Of a stretch of DNA of 64,000 nucleotides, positions 16,261-25,159 are shown piece after piece. The stretch is from Knoellia sp031844405 (GTDB taxonomy: Bacteria; Actinomycetota; Actinomycetes; Actinomycetales; Dermatophilaceae), in assembly GCA_031844405.1 (NCBI GenBank), contig JAUZVC010000001.1, positions 62,001 to 126,000 of the forward strand, in the 5' to 3' direction. The notes under the pieces were generated by a model. It saw only the letters and a program-made list of their open reading frames with translations, was not told where the DNA came from and searched no databases. The position numbers and the translations under genes were made by a program. The stretch's first letter is position 1; each line of letters starts with the position of its first letter.

Positions 16261-17837
16261 GCGGGCGGCTCGCGGGCGTGTGGGGTGGCCTCGCGCTCAC
16301 TTCCGGCGTCGCGCTCACCGCGACCTCGGGCTGGCTCATCGTGCGCGCCTCCGAGCGCCCGGTGATCCTCACCCTCCTCACCGCGATCGTCGGGGTGCGC
16401 GCCTTCGGCATGGCGCGGCCCTTCTTCCGCCACCTCGAGCGCCTGCGCTCGCACGACACCGCCCTCGGCGACCTCGCCGAGGCAAGGACGAGCGTGTATG
16501 CCGGCCTCATCCCGCTCACCCCGGCTCGCCTCGGCCGCCGGTCGCGCAGCGTCGTCCTCACGGGGGTCGTCGACGACCTCACCGATGTCGTCGAGGCGCA
16601 CGTGCGGGTGCGGGTGCCCCTGCTCTCGGCGCTCGTGGCCGCTGCGTTCACGACGCTCCTCACCGGACTGCTCGAGCCCGCAGCCGCCCTCGTCGTCCTC
16701 GTCTGGGTCGGGCTCGTCGCCGCCGTCGCACGCGCGGGCCTCGCCCTCGAGCGCTCGGCCCAGGAAGGCCTCGGGTCGGCGCGCGCGGAGGTGGGCCGAG
16801 CCGCCGAGCTCGTGGCACGGCATACGGCCGAGCTGCGGGCGATCGGTGCGGAGGGCGAGGTCCTCGCCCGGCTCGGCCGCGCGCACGACGACCTCGGGTC
16901 CGCGCTCCGGCGGCAGAGTCGCGGCCGCGCGCTCGTCACCGGCGGAGTCCTCGCGCTCACCGGTCTCGCGACGCTCGCCATGGCCGGCGTCGCCCTTCAC
17001 GCGGACGTCTCACCCGGCGTCATGGCACTCCTCGTCGTCGTCCCCGCGGCCCTCGCGGACGCGCTGCTCCCCCTCGCGGACGCGGTGCGGGCGAGGGCGC
17101 GGGCCGAGCAGAGCGAGCGGCGTGTGCACGCGCTCCTCGACCAGATGCCCGCCGTCGCCGCGACCGGCACCGACCGACCGGTGTCGACCACCCCGCACCT
17201 CAGGCTCGAGGGGATGGGCGCCGGCTGGGTCGACGGCCGCGAGGACGTGAGCGGCGTCGACCTCGACCTGCCGCCCGGGCGTCGCGTCGGCATCGTCGGC
17301 TCGAACGGGTCCGGCAAGTCGACGACCCTCGCCGTCCTCGCGCGGGCACTCGACCCGCAGTCGGGCCGGTTCCTCGTCGACGGCCGTGACGCCACAGACC
17401 TCGACCTCGATGCCGTGCGCGACCTCGTCGCCGTCGTCGACGACGAGCCGCACGTCTTCGCCGCCGACCTGCGGGCCAACCTCCTCCTCGCCCGGCCGGA
17501 CGCGTCCGGCGAGGACCTCGTCGCCACCCTCACGAGCGCCGGGCTGGGATCGTGGTTCGACGGGCTGCCCGACGGGCTGGAGACCCGCCTCGGGGCCGGC
17601 GGCCGGGGCGTGTCGGGTGGCGAGCGGGCGCGGCTGGCGCTCGCCCGAGCCGTCCTGTCCGGGCGCCCGGTGGTGCTCCTCGACGAGCCGGTCGCCCACC
17701 TCGACCACCCCACCGCGGTCGCCGTCATGAGCGACGTCGGCGCCGCGCTCGCAGGGCGTACCGTGGTGGTCGTCAGCCACCGCGACGAGGGGCTCGACGC
17801 CCTCGACGAGATCCTCGACCTCACGCCCTCCCGCTAG
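16257..17837 (+). CDS. cydC: Thiol/haem-linked ABC exporter CydC
   Basis: Partner subunit (526 aa) of CydD. The membrane domain spans about residues 1-285 and the ATPase about 315-520, with Walker A GSNGSGKST, signature VSGGERARLALARAVL, Walker B VVLLDEPVAHLD and the switch His in VVSHRDE. Translation is coupled to cydD through a 4-bp ATGA overlap. The stop is only 9 bp before the BlaI-type repressor gene, so regulator and oxidase genes are probably on one transcript. Confidence 0.95.
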   Translation: MSGRLAGVWGGLALTSGVALTATSGWLIVRASERPVILTLLTAIVGVRAFGMARPFFRHLERLRSHDTALGDLAEARTSVYAGLIPLTPARLGRRSRSVVLTGVVDDLTDVVEAHVRVRVPLLSALVAAAFTTLLTGLLEPAAALVVLVWVGLVAAVARAGLALERSAQEGLGSARAEVGRAAELVARHTAELRAIGAEGEVLARLGRAHDDLGSALRRQSRGRALVTGGVLALTGLATLAMAGVALHADVSPGVMALLVVVPAALADALLPLADAVRARARAEQSERRVHALLDQMPAVAATGTDRPVSTTPHLRLEGMGAGWVDGREDVSGVDLDLPPGRRVGIVGSNGSGKSTTLAVLARALDPQSGRFLVDGRDATDLDLDAVRDLVAVVDDEPHVFAADLRANLLLARPDASGEDLVATLTSAGLGSWFDGLPDGLETRLGAGGRGVSGGERARLALARAVLSGRPVVLLDEPVAHLDHPTAVAVMSDVGAALAGRTVVVVSHRDEGLDALDEILDLTPSR

Positions 17838-17846
17838 GACCACGAC

Positions 17847-18242
17847 GTGCCTCCCACCTCCCCCGCCCCTCGGCTCGGCGACCTCGAGCGCTCCGTCATG
17901 GAGCAGCTGTGGGACTCGGCGGCGACCCGGCCCGACGGGTCGAGCGTGCGTGAGGTCCTCGAGGGCCTGCCGGGCGAGCGCGACCTCGCCTACACGACCG
18001 TCATGACGGTGCTCGACCGCCTGTCCAAGAAGGGGCTCGTCACGCGCGAGCGCGACGGAAGGGCGTGGCGCTACACCCCGGCCGGCACCCGCGAGTCGCT
18101 CACCGCCGAGACGATGCGGGCCTCGCTCGGCGACGTCACCGACCGGCGCGCGGCGCTCCTGCACTTCCTCGACGGAGCCACCTCGGAGGAGCTCGACGAC
18201 CTGCGGGCCGCCCTCTCCGAGGTCGAGCAGCGACGCGGCTGA
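17847..18242 (+). CDS. BlaI/MecI-family transcriptional repressor
   Basis: A 131-aa winged-helix repressor with the family N-terminus LGDLERSVMEQLWD, recognition region AYTTVMTVLDRLSKKGLV (about residues 50-67) and wing TRERDGRAWRYTP, followed by a C-terminal dimerisation helix. BlaI/MecI proteins bind dyads as dimers and are inactivated by cleavage triggered by a BlaR1/M56 partner, which is encoded 13 bp downstream. Its place at the end of the cydABDC cluster and the dyads over the cydA promoter make cyd the likely target rather than a beta-lactamase, none of which is nearby. The GTG start lies 9 bp after cydC. Confidence 0.92.
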   Translation: MPPTSPAPRLGDLERSVMEQLWDSAATRPDGSSVREVLEGLPGERDLAYTTVMTVLDRLSKKGLVTRERDGRAWRYTPAGTRESLTAETMRASLGDVTDRRAALLHFLDGATSEELDDLRAALSEVEQRRG

Positions 18243-18255
18243 CCCGGGCTCCCCG

Positions 18256-19164
18256 GTGTACGCACTCCTGCTGGCCGCCCTCGCGGTCCTGCTCTCGGGG
18301 GTCGCCCCCCGGCTCATGGCCCGGCTCGGCAGCTTCCGCCGGGCGCCCCGAGCGGCGCTCGTCGCATGGCAGGCCGTCTCGCTCGCCGCGGTCCTCGCCG
18401 CCCTGCTCGCGGCACCCGCGGCCGTGCCCGCACTCGGCGAGGTGGGTTGGTTCGCCTGCGTCGGCGACTGCACGATGACGCTGGCGTGGTTTCGGGCCCG
18501 GCGGTGGATCGTCGTCGGACTCGCCGGCGCCGTGACCCTCGCCATGCTCGGGCGGCTGCTGCTCTCGGGGCACCGTATCGGCACCCGGTTGCGCGCGGCC
18601 CGGGCCCGCCACCGCGACCTCGTCGACGTCCTCGGCGCACCCGCGGGCGACGGGCGGGCGGCGGACGGCATACGGGTCCTGGACCACACGACGCCCACGG
18701 CCTACTGCCTCCCCGGGCGCCGCTCGCGGGTCGTCCTCACCGAGGGGGCGCTCGCCGCGCTGCCCGAGGACGAGCTCGCTGCCGTCCTCGCCCACGAGCG
18801 TGCGCACCTGCGCGGTCGGCACGACCTGCTGCTCGAGTACTTCACAGTCCTGCACCACTCCGTGCCCGAGCCGGTGCGCTCTCCCGCGGCGCTGCGCGAG
18901 GTGCGGCTGCTCGTCGAGGCGCTCGCCGACCGCGCCGCAGTGCGCACGTCCGGACCGGTGACGACGGCGCGCGCGCTCATGACGCTGGCGCAGGGGCAGG
19001 CGCCGGAGGCCGGGCTCGGCGCCGGGGGCGACGGCACGACCGCGACCCGGATGCGGCTCCTCGCGGAGGACTCGCTGCCGGCGCCGACGGTGTTCGTGAT
19101 GTACGTGTATGCCGTCGCCGTCGTCGCGCTGCCGCTCGTCCTGCTCTGGCTCGCCTGGCGCTGA
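18256..19164 (+). CDS. M56-family membrane metalloprotease (BlaR1-like, no sensor domain)
   Basis: A 302-aa integral membrane zinc protease of the BlaR1/MecR1 type. Hydrophobic helices lie at about residues 4-18, 34-56, 78-100 and 278-298. The zinc motif HERAH (His180, Glu181, His184) sits in LAHERAHLRGRHD, with a likely third ligand in VEALADRAA about 38 residues later. Unlike BlaR1 it has no penicillin-binding C-terminal domain, so the signal is not a beta-lactam. It most likely cleaves or inactivates the BlaI repressor encoded just upstream, in response to a membrane or respiratory cue; that is inference from gene order. Confidence 0.9.
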   Translation: MYALLLAALAVLLSGVAPRLMARLGSFRRAPRAALVAWQAVSLAAVLAALLAAPAAVPALGEVGWFACVGDCTMTLAWFRARRWIVVGLAGAVTLAMLGRLLLSGHRIGTRLRAARARHRDLVDVLGAPAGDGRAADGIRVLDHTTPTAYCLPGRRSRVVLTEGALAALPEDELAAVLAHERAHLRGRHDLLLEYFTVLHHSVPEPVRSPAALREVRLLVEALADRAAVRTSGPVTTARALMTLAQGQAPEAGLGAGGDGTTATRMRLLAEDSLPAPTVFVMYVYAVAVVALPLVLLWLAWR

Positions 19165-19190
19165 CCGGGCTCTGCTCCGGTCGGGGGCGC

Positions 19191-19787
19191 TCAGCCCTCG
19201 ACGTCCCAGGTGACGTGGACGGCGTGCGGTGACACCCGGACGTCGCGCTGGGTGAGCCGGCGCGGGGTCGTGCCGTCGAAGAGCGGGGTGCCGGCGCCGA
19301 GGACGAGAGGGGAGATGTGGAGCGAGAGGCGGTCGACGACCCCGGCGTCGAGGCAGCCACGGACGACCTCGCCACCGCCCATGACGTAGACGTCCTTGTC
19401 GCCGGCGACCGCTCGCGCCTGCTCGACCGCGGCGGCAGGTCCGTCGAGGACGAAGGTGAAGTCGTGGCTGTCCGCGAGCCGGACGGACCCGGGCGCCGAG
19501 CTCGTGACGACGAAGAACGGCGGCCTCGCCGCGTGCCCGGCGCCGTAGCCCACCTCGTCGTTCCACCCGCCCGGCCCGTCGACGACGTCGAAGAGGTGGC
19601 GGCCCATGACGACCGCGCCCGTCGCGGAGGTCGCCTCGTCGAGCACCGCCCGGTCGACCTCGTCGCCCGAGAAGACCCACGTGTGCAGGCCTTCGGCGCC
19701 GTCGCCCAGACCGTTGTCGGGACCGGCTCCGGGTCCGGTGACAAACCCGTCGACGGAGACGGAGATGTCGGCCACCACGCGCGTCAT
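19191..19787 (-). CDS. Dihydrofolate reductase-like (RibD C-terminal) family protein
   Basis: A 198-aa protein of the RibD-C/DHFR-like fold: VVADISVSVDGFVTGPG at the N-terminus, GAVVMGRHLFD near residue 65, and the nucleotide-binding stretch DVYVMGGGEVVRGCL near 130. Members are NADPH-dependent reductases of mostly unknown substrate; it is neither FolA nor a full RibD. ATG 19787 is preferred over upstream in-frame starts because the conserved N-terminus begins there, with CAGGGT six bases and GTGAGGAC directly upstream. It is convergent with the M56 gene. The 247 bp between this start and purB show nothing recognisable. Confidence 0.85.
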   Translation of the reverse strand: MTRVVADISVSVDGFVTGPGAGPDNGLGDGAEGLHTWVFSGDEVDRAVLDEATSATGAVVMGRHLFDVVDGPGGWNDEVGYGAGHAARPPFFVVTSSAPGSVRLADSHDFTFVLDGPAAAVEQARAVAGDKDVYVMGGGEVVRGCLDAGVVDRLSLHISPLVLGAGTPLFDGTTPRRLTQRDVRVSPHAVHVTWDVEG

Positions 19788-20034
19788 GTCCTCACCCTGC
19801 CCGTGCCCCCGTCGCGGCACAAGGCCGGCACGAGGCAGGCACGAGGCGGTGCAGAGTCGGCTCGGCCGGCTGTGTGCACCCTGCGCGGCAATCACTTCGC
19901 GGCCGGCCACTCGTCAGGCCCGGCGTGCGTGGACAGTCGGAGGGCTGAGATCTTTGCCGCGCACGATGCCCGGGGGAGCGGGACGCGGCGAACACCGGTC
20001 CAGGCGCCCGGGGCCCTCTGGGAGGATGAGCACC

Positions 20035-21444
20035 ATGGCCTCCCTCGCTGACGTCACTCCCCCCATCGCGCTCGGCGCCCTCGACGGTCGCTACCGCGGA
20101 GCCGTGGCGCCGCTCGTCGACCACCTCTCCGAGCCGGCGCTCAACCGGCAGCGGATCCACGTCGAGGTCGAGTGGCTCATCCACCTCACCGACCGTGGCG
20201 TCGTGCCGGGCGTCCGGCGGCTCACCGACGACGAGAAGGCTGCCCTGCGCCGCGTCGTCGAGGACTTCGGGGTCGACGAGATCGCCGAGATGGCCGAGAC
20301 CGAGAAGGTCACCCAGCACGACGTCAAGGCGGTCGAGTACTTCCTCAAGAAGCGCCTCGCCGAGATCGCTCCCGCCGAGGAGGACAAGGGGCTGGCCGAG
20401 CTCATCCACTTCTGCTGCACGAGCGAGGACATCAACAACCTCTCCTACGCGCTCATGGTCCAGGGCGCCATCGAGGACGTCTGGCTGCCGCGCGCCGCCG
20501 CCCTCGTCGAGGCGCTGTCGACGATGGCGTCCGACCTGCGCGACGTGCCCCTGCTCTCGCACACGCACGGCCAGCCGGCGACGCCGTCGACCCTCGGCAA
20601 GGAGCTCGCCGTCCTCGCGTGGCGGCTCCAGCGCCAGCTCCGCCGGGTCGAGGACGCGGAGTTCCTCGGCAAGCTCAACGGCGCCACCGGCACCTATGGC
20701 GCCCACCTCGCCGCCGTCCCCGAGGCCGACTGGGAGGAAGTCAGCGAGACCTTCGTCGAGGGCCTCGGTCTCACGTGGAACCCGCTGACGACCCAGATCG
20801 AGAGCCACGACTGGCAGGCCGAGCTCTATGCCGACGTCGCCCGCTTCAACAGGGTGCTGCACAACATGTGCACCGACGTGTGGACCTACATCTCCATGGG
20901 CTACTTCGCCCAGGTCCGCGGCCAGGGCACCGTCGGCTCGTCCACGATGCCGCACAAGGTCAACCCGATCCGTTTCGAGAACGCCGAGGCCAACCTCGAG
21001 GTGAGCAACGCACTGCTCGACGTCCTCGCCTCGACGCTGGTGCAGTCGCGGCTCCAGCGCGACCTCACCGACTCCTCGATGCAGCGCAACATCGGGGTCG
21101 CGCTCGGGCACTCGCTGCTCGCGCTCGACAACGCGACCCGCGGCCTCGCCGGCCTCGACGCCGTGCCCGAGGCGATGGCGCGCGACCTCGACGCCAACTG
21201 GGAGGTGCTCGGCGAGCCGATCCAGTCGGCGATGCGAGCCCTCGGTGCCCAGGGCGTGCCCGGCATGGAGGAGCCCTACGAGCGGCTCAAGGAGCTCACC
21301 CGCGGCCGCCGCATCGGGCAGCCCGAGCTCGTCGAGTTCGTCCGAGGGCTCGGCCTGCCCGCCGACGTCGAGGAGCGCCTCGCGGCGATGACGCCGGCGG
21401 CCTACGTCGGCCTCGCGCCGGCCCTCGTGGACCACCTCGGCTGA
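20035..21444 (+). CDS. purB: Adenylosuccinate lyase
   Basis: Fumarase/aspartase-superfamily lyase (469 aa) catalysing two fumarate-releasing steps, in IMP synthesis and in conversion of adenylosuccinate to AMP. The signature GSSTMPHKVNP is near residue 303, with TSEDINN near 133 and SHTHGQPATPSTLGKE near 178 (catalytic His region). It matches the long PurB form. ATG 20035 is preferred because GGAGG (20021-20025) is nine bases upstream; an ATG at 20026 directly abuts that site. The transcript ends at the long hairpin 21455-21509. Confidence 0.97.
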   Translation: MASLADVTPPIALGALDGRYRGAVAPLVDHLSEPALNRQRIHVEVEWLIHLTDRGVVPGVRRLTDDEKAALRRVVEDFGVDEIAEMAETEKVTQHDVKAVEYFLKKRLAEIAPAEEDKGLAELIHFCCTSEDINNLSYALMVQGAIEDVWLPRAAALVEALSTMASDLRDVPLLSHTHGQPATPSTLGKELAVLAWRLQRQLRRVEDAEFLGKLNGATGTYGAHLAAVPEADWEEVSETFVEGLGLTWNPLTTQIESHDWQAELYADVARFNRVLHNMCTDVWTYISMGYFAQVRGQGTVGSSTMPHKVNPIRFENAEANLEVSNALLDVLASTLVQSRLQRDLTDSSMQRNIGVALGHSLLALDNATRGLAGLDAVPEAMARDLDANWEVLGEPIQSAMRALGAQGVPGMEEPYERLKELTRGRRIGQPELVEFVRGLGLPADVEERLAAMTPAAYVGLAPALVDHLG

Positions 21445-21454
21445 ACCGAGCGCC

Positions 21455-21509
21455 GCACACGACGACGCGCCCCGCCGGACCGGAGTCCGCGCGGGGCGCT
21501 GTCGTGTGC
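21455..21509. terminator. Long bidirectional hairpin terminator
   Basis: GCACACGAC plus GCGCCCCGC on the left (21455-21475) pairs with GCGGGGCGC plus GTCGTGTGC on the right (21491-21509), with a small internal bulge and a 15-base loop, between the convergent purB and VOC genes. Confidence 0.75.
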
Positions 21510-21536
21510 CGGGCAGTCGTGTGCCGGCGGGTCGCC

Positions 21537-22172
21537 TCAGAGGGTGACGGGACCGTTCGGGGTCTCGAACGTCACCGACATGATGCCCGGGTTGCCCTTG
21601 GGCGAGACGAAGTTGAAGTCGATGCCCTCGGGCACGTAGTCCTTGTCGACGCCGACCCAGTCGCGCACGCGGTCGGGGTCGCCGGCGATCTCGAGCGACT
21701 TGAGCGCGACGTGCGTCTCGCCGACTCCCGAGGGGTGGGGCACGTCGGTGGCCCACTCGACGAAGAAGGGCAGCTGCGGGTCGGACATGAGGCCCTTGAT
21801 GCCCAGTTGCTTCCAGCGGAGCTCGACGCCGTCGGGGCGGTGCCGGTTGCCGTCGACCGCCTCGCGGCCGAGGCGCTCCTCCTGCTTGCTGATGTCGTCG
21901 ACCGCGAGCACCCAGCCGAGCCAGCCACCGCCGGACTCGGACCGGGCGCGCACGACCTGGCCGAAGGGGGCCTTGTCGGACGCCGGGTGGTCGAGCACCT
22001 CGACGACCTCGAGGTAGCGCTCACCCAAGAGCGGAAGGATGACGTTGCGCGTCCCGAAGCGCGGGTGGACACCACCGTCGACGGCCTGGACGCCGAGTTG
22101 GGCGGCCAGCCGCTCGGCCGTCGCTCGCGCCCCGTCGTTCTCTGCGGCATAGACAACATGGTCGACTCGCAT
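21537..22172 (-). CDS. VOC/glyoxalase-like domain protein
   Basis: A 211-aa protein of the vicinal-oxygen-chelate superfamily, closest in look to the glyoxalase-3-like group: MRVDHVVYAAEN at the N-terminus (metal-ligand His4), GGVHPRFGTRNVILPL near residue 35, and a second half from about 110 with THVALKSLEI. Function and substrate are not predictable. ATG 22172 is chosen over ATG 22181 because CAACAT (22180-22185, minus strand) lies exactly seven bases upstream of 22172 and the conserved N-terminus starts there. Convergent with purB. Confidence 0.8.
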   Translation of the reverse strand: MRVDHVVYAAENDGARATAERLAAQLGVQAVDGGVHPRFGTRNVILPLLGERYLEVVEVLDHPASDKAPFGQVVRARSESGGGWLGWVLAVDDISKQEERLGREAVDGNRHRPDGVELRWKQLGIKGLMSDPQLPFFVEWATDVPHPSGVGETHVALKSLEIAGDPDRVRDWVGVDKDYVPEGIDFNFVSPKGNPGIMSVTFETPNGPVTL

Positions 22173-22263
22173 GTCGATCATGTTGGCACATCTCGGAGGG
22201 TGGTCTTGACACAGGGGCTAGTCACCCTTGATCCTCACGCCCGGCAGCAGGGACACCGGGAGC

Positions 22264-23079
22264 TCAGGACCCGCGCTGGCGGACCGCCTCATAGACGACG
22301 ATCGCGGCGGCCGCGGAGGCGTTGAGCGAGTTGACACTGCCGTGCATGGGGATGCGCACGCGCACGTCGGCGGCCCGCAGGGCCTCGTCGGTGAGCCCGA
22401 ACTTCTCGGTGCCGACGGCGATCGCCACGGCTCCCGTGAGGTCGGCGTCGGTGTGGAGCGTCTCGGCGTCGGGCGTCGTCGCGACGAGGCGTATGCCGTG
22501 TGCCCGCAACCAGCCCAGCGTCGCGTCGAGCGACGCGCTGGCGACCGGGACGGAGAAGACGGTGCCCTTGGACCCGCGCACGACGTTGGGGTTGCCCCAG
22601 TCGGTGACCGGGTCGACGGCGATGACGGCGTCGACGCCGGCGGCGTCGGCGGTGCGGAGCATGGCGCCGAGGTTGCCCGGCTTCTCGAGTCCCTCGCAGA
22701 CCAGGAGCAGCGGCTCGGGGGGCAGCTCGAGGTCGGCGAGCCCGGCCCGGACCGCCGGCACGAGCGCGAGGAAGCCGTCGGGCCCCTCACGGTAGGCGAC
22801 CTTCTCGAAGGCGGCCCGCGACACCTTGACCGTCTCCACGCCCGAGGCGCGGACGTCGTCGACGACACGCAGCTGCTCGTCCGCGTCGAGCATGAGCTCG
22901 GGCGCATAGAAGAGCGTGCGCGGGCGGACCCCGGCACCGAGCGCGAGCCCGAGCTCCTCGAACCCCTCGACGACGGTCACCCCGGCCTCGTCACGGGCCC
23001 GACGCCGCCGCAGCGCCACGAGCTGCTTGAGGCGCGGGTTGGCCGGTGAGGTGATCTCGAGGTCGGGACGGGACGGCAT
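22264..23079 (-). CDS. TrmH/SpoU-family RNA 2'-O-methyltransferase
   Basis: A 271-aa SPOUT methyltransferase that uses S-adenosylmethionine to methylate ribose in tRNA or rRNA. An N-terminal substrate-binding domain (about residues 1-105; NPRLKQLVALRRRRARDE, VVEGFEEL) precedes the knotted domain, with EGLEKPGNLGAMLRTADAAG near residue 120, VAIAVGTEKFGLTDE near 215 and the knot signature IPMHGSVNSLNASAAAAI near 240. The target nucleotide is not predictable. ATG 23079 is preferred: CACAAT (23087-23092, minus strand) is seven bases upstream; an in-frame ATG at 23088 lacks any signal. Confidence 0.92.
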   Translation of the reverse strand: MPSRPDLEITSPANPRLKQLVALRRRRARDEAGVTVVEGFEELGLALGAGVRPRTLFYAPELMLDADEQLRVVDDVRASGVETVKVSRAAFEKVAYREGPDGFLALVPAVRAGLADLELPPEPLLLVCEGLEKPGNLGAMLRTADAAGVDAVIAVDPVTDWGNPNVVRGSKGTVFSVPVASASLDATLGWLRAHGIRLVATTPDAETLHTDADLTGAVAIAVGTEKFGLTDEALRAADVRVRIPMHGSVNSLNASAAAAIVVYEAVRQRGS

Positions 23080-23108
23080 ACGGGTCATTGTGGGTGACGG
23101 GCGCGGCG

Positions 23109-23525
23109 TCAGTCGGCCTTGGCCTGGCCCCAGCCGTGCCAGTGCTCGACCTCGACCCAGCAGCTGACGCGCGGGCGGTCGCGCACCCGGTAGGGGTTGC
23201 CGGTGTAGTGCACCGAGAGACGGTCGATGTCGGCGAGGCCGCGCTCGGGGTCGTCCTCCCAGCGCACGACGCGGCCGCGGATGCTCACGTGGGTGTACCA
23301 CTCCCCCTCCTTGAGCGCGGTGAGGGCGACCTGGGGGCGCTCGCGCATCCAGTCGAGGCGGGCGCGGCCGGCGTCCATGTTGAGCAGCACGGTGCCGTCG
23401 TCCTCGACGAGGTACCACGTGGCGACCGACATCGGGTCGCCGTTCGGGCGGAGCACGGCGACGACCGCGGGGTTGGGCCGGGCGAAGAGCTCGGCGACGT
23501 CAGCGGGCAGGGGAGCCTTGGGCAT
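23109..23525 (-). CDS. PPOX-class flavin/F420-dependent oxidoreductase
   Basis: A 138-aa split-barrel protein of the pyridoxamine-5'-phosphate-oxidase-like class found as F420- or FMN-dependent reductases in actinobacteria. Recognisable blocks are FARPNPAVVAVLRPNGDPMSV in the first 35 residues (split: FARPNPAVVAVL, RPNGDPMSV), GTVLLNMDAGRARLDWMRERP near 55 and YTHVSIRGRVV near 85. Substrate unknown. ATG 23525 is chosen over upstream ATGs at 23534 and 23549 since CAGGAT (23533-23538, minus strand) lies seven bases upstream. It sits 29 bp beyond the methyltransferase start on the same strand. Confidence 0.83.
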   Translation of the reverse strand: MPKAPLPADVAELFARPNPAVVAVLRPNGDPMSVATWYLVEDDGTVLLNMDAGRARLDWMRERPQVALTALKEGEWYTHVSIRGRVVRWEDDPERGLADIDRLSVHYTGNPYRVRDRPRVSCWVEVEHWHGWGQAKAD

Positions 23526-23576
23526 GCGCCCCATCCTGCCGTTCGCCATGCGCCGAGGGCCGACCCGGCTCGCGCC

Positions 23577-24365
23577 TCAGAGCTTGGCGTGCTTGGCCTG
23601 GGCGAACGCGAAGAGGCCGTAGGCGGCGATCCCGAGCGCCACGAGCGTGAGGAGGAACGGCCCGAACGGCTGGTCACGCAGCGTCTTGAGCGCGGCGTCG
23701 AGACCACCCGCCTCCTGCGCTCGCGAGGACAGCGCGGCCGAGCCGAAGAGGATGCCGACGACGGCGAGGGCGACTCCCTTGGCGAGGAAGCCGGCCTGGC
23801 CGGAGCGGACGGCCCACTGGCCGGGGTGGCTCTCGAGGTCGTCCATGAAGCCCTTGGTCCAGCCCTTCCAGAGGTGGTAGCCCGCGGCGCCGAGAAGGGC
23901 GAGGGCGACGAGAGCGACGAGGATCCGGCCGCCCGGGCTCGACAGCAGGCCCGCGGTCGTCTCGTCGGTCTTCTTCTCGTCGGACGTGCCCGAGCCGCGG
24001 CCCACGGAGAAGGCCGACCACGCGAGGAACGCGTACATGACCGCCTTGCCCGCGGCCGTGGCGCGGTCCTTCGCCTCGCCACCGTGCCGTCCGACGACGG
24101 CCTCACTCGCCTGCCAGAGCGCGAGGAGCGCGAAGCCGACGACCGCCAGCCCGATGAGGAAGGGACCGGTCGTGCCGTCGGCCACGGTCTGGAGCGCACC
24201 GGACTTGTCGGCCGAGCCGCCACCCAGCCCCCAGGCCACCTTGAGGGCGATCCAGCCGATGAGGAGGTGGAGGAGGCCGCTCACCGCGAAGCCGAGGCGG
24301 GCACCCTTCTCGACGACGGTGTTGTCCCCGACCTTGGAGGCGGTCTGCTTCGCTGAGTGGGTCAC
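23577..24365 (-). CDS. DUF1206 integral membrane protein
   Basis: A 262-aa membrane protein with six predicted helices arranged as three two-helix repeats. Each repeat has a GWxALK/GFALLALWQA-type helix, and glycine-rich junctions such as GARLGFAVSGLLHLLIGW recur (also GFLAKGVALAVVGILFG), typical of DUF1206. The function of this family is unknown. The GTG start overlaps the stop of the upstream HAD gene as GTGA, and there is no ribosome site of its own, so translation is likely coupled. The tail ends in basic residues AKHAKL. Confidence 0.85.
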   Translation of the reverse strand: MTHSAKQTASKVGDNTVVEKGARLGFAVSGLLHLLIGWIALKVAWGLGGGSADKSGALQTVADGTTGPFLIGLAVVGFALLALWQASEAVVGRHGGEAKDRATAAGKAVMYAFLAWSAFSVGRGSGTSDEKKTDETTAGLLSSPGGRILVALVALALLGAAGYHLWKGWTKGFMDDLESHPGQWAVRSGQAGFLAKGVALAVVGILFGSAALSSRAQEAGGLDAALKTLRDQPFGPFLLTLVALGIAAYGLFAFAQAKHAKL

Positions 24366-25159
24366 AGGAGAGATTGGAGCACGGGAACGAGCCCGTCGTC
24401 GTCGACGTCGAGGGTGGTCTCGTCGGCGACCGCCTTGACCTCGTCGGGGGCGTTGCCCATCGCGACCCCCCGGGCGGCCCACTGGAGCATCTCGAGGTCG
24501 TTGCGCTGGTCCCCGACGGCCACCGTGAAGGCCGGCTCGACCCCGAGGTGGCGGCGGACGATCTCGAGCGCGGAGCCCTTGCTCACGCCCTCGGGGTTGA
24601 TGTCGAGCCAGGCGGTGAACCCGACGGCGTAGTTGACGCCGTGGAGGCCGATCCGCTCGGCGAGGCCCATGAAGTCCTCGGCCGTGCCGTTGGGGTCGCG
24701 GAAGGTCACGCGGGTGACGGGCTCCGCGACGAGCTCCTCCCACGGCACCACCGTGATGTCGCCCTGGAGCTCGCCGTCGGGGAAGGGTGCGCTGACCTTG
24801 AAGCCGACGCCGAGGTCCTCCACGGCGACGACGGCATCGGGTCGCTCCGAGCGCAGCAGGTTGAGGGCGGGGGCCGGGTCGAACGTCACCGCCTCGAGAA
24901 CCTCGTAGCCCTGCGGCAGGGCCGGGTCAAGCCGAAGCGTGACCGCCCCGTTGGAGCACACGGCATACCCGGTCTCGAGCGAGAGCTCGCGCAGGATCGG
25001 GGTGGTCGCGACGATCGAGCGGCCGGTCGCGATGGTGACGTGGTGACCGGCCTCGGCGACGGCCCGCACGGCGTCGCGGACGAGCGGCGACATCTCTCCG
25101 GCGTGGGTGATCGTCGTGCCGTCGACGTCGAGCGCGACGAGGTGGGGGGTGACCGTCAT
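24362..25159 (-). CDS. HAD-superfamily Cof-type sugar/nucleotide phosphatase
   Basis: A 265-aa haloacid-dehalogenase-type phosphatase. Motif I is ALDVDGTTI (nucleophile Asp11), motif II IATGRS near residue 45, Lys of motif III in GVSKGSAL near 190, and motif IV VAVGDQRNDLEML near 215, with a C2-type cap domain between. Cof-type enzymes dephosphorylate sugar phosphates, FMN or PLP; the exact substrate is unknown. TAGGTT (25166-25171, minus strand) lies six bases before ATG, suggesting a leaderless transcript that also carries the coupled DUF1206 gene. Confidence 0.9.
   Translation of the reverse strand: MTVTPHLVALDVDGTTITHAGEMSPLVRDAVRAVAEAGHHVTIATGRSIVATTPILRELSLETGYAVCSNGAVTLRLDPALPQGYEVLEAVTFDPAPALNLLRSERPDAVVAVEDLGVGFKVSAPFPDGELQGDITVVPWEELVAEPVTRVTFRDPNGTAEDFMGLAERIGLHGVNYAVGFTAWLDINPEGVSKGSALEIVRRHLGVEPAFTVAVGDQRNDLEMLQWAARGVAMGNAPDEVKAVADETTLDVDDDGLVPVLQSLL

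Noticed and set aside
17847..19164. Beta-lactam resistance regulator pair
   Set aside because: No beta-lactamase or PBP gene is adjacent and the M56 protein lacks the penicillin-binding sensor domain; context points to cytochrome bd.
19788..20034. Possible small gene or RNA upstream of purB
   Set aside because: The 247-bp gap shows no coding frame with a plausible start, no strong hairpin and no purine riboswitch-like structure that I could recognise.
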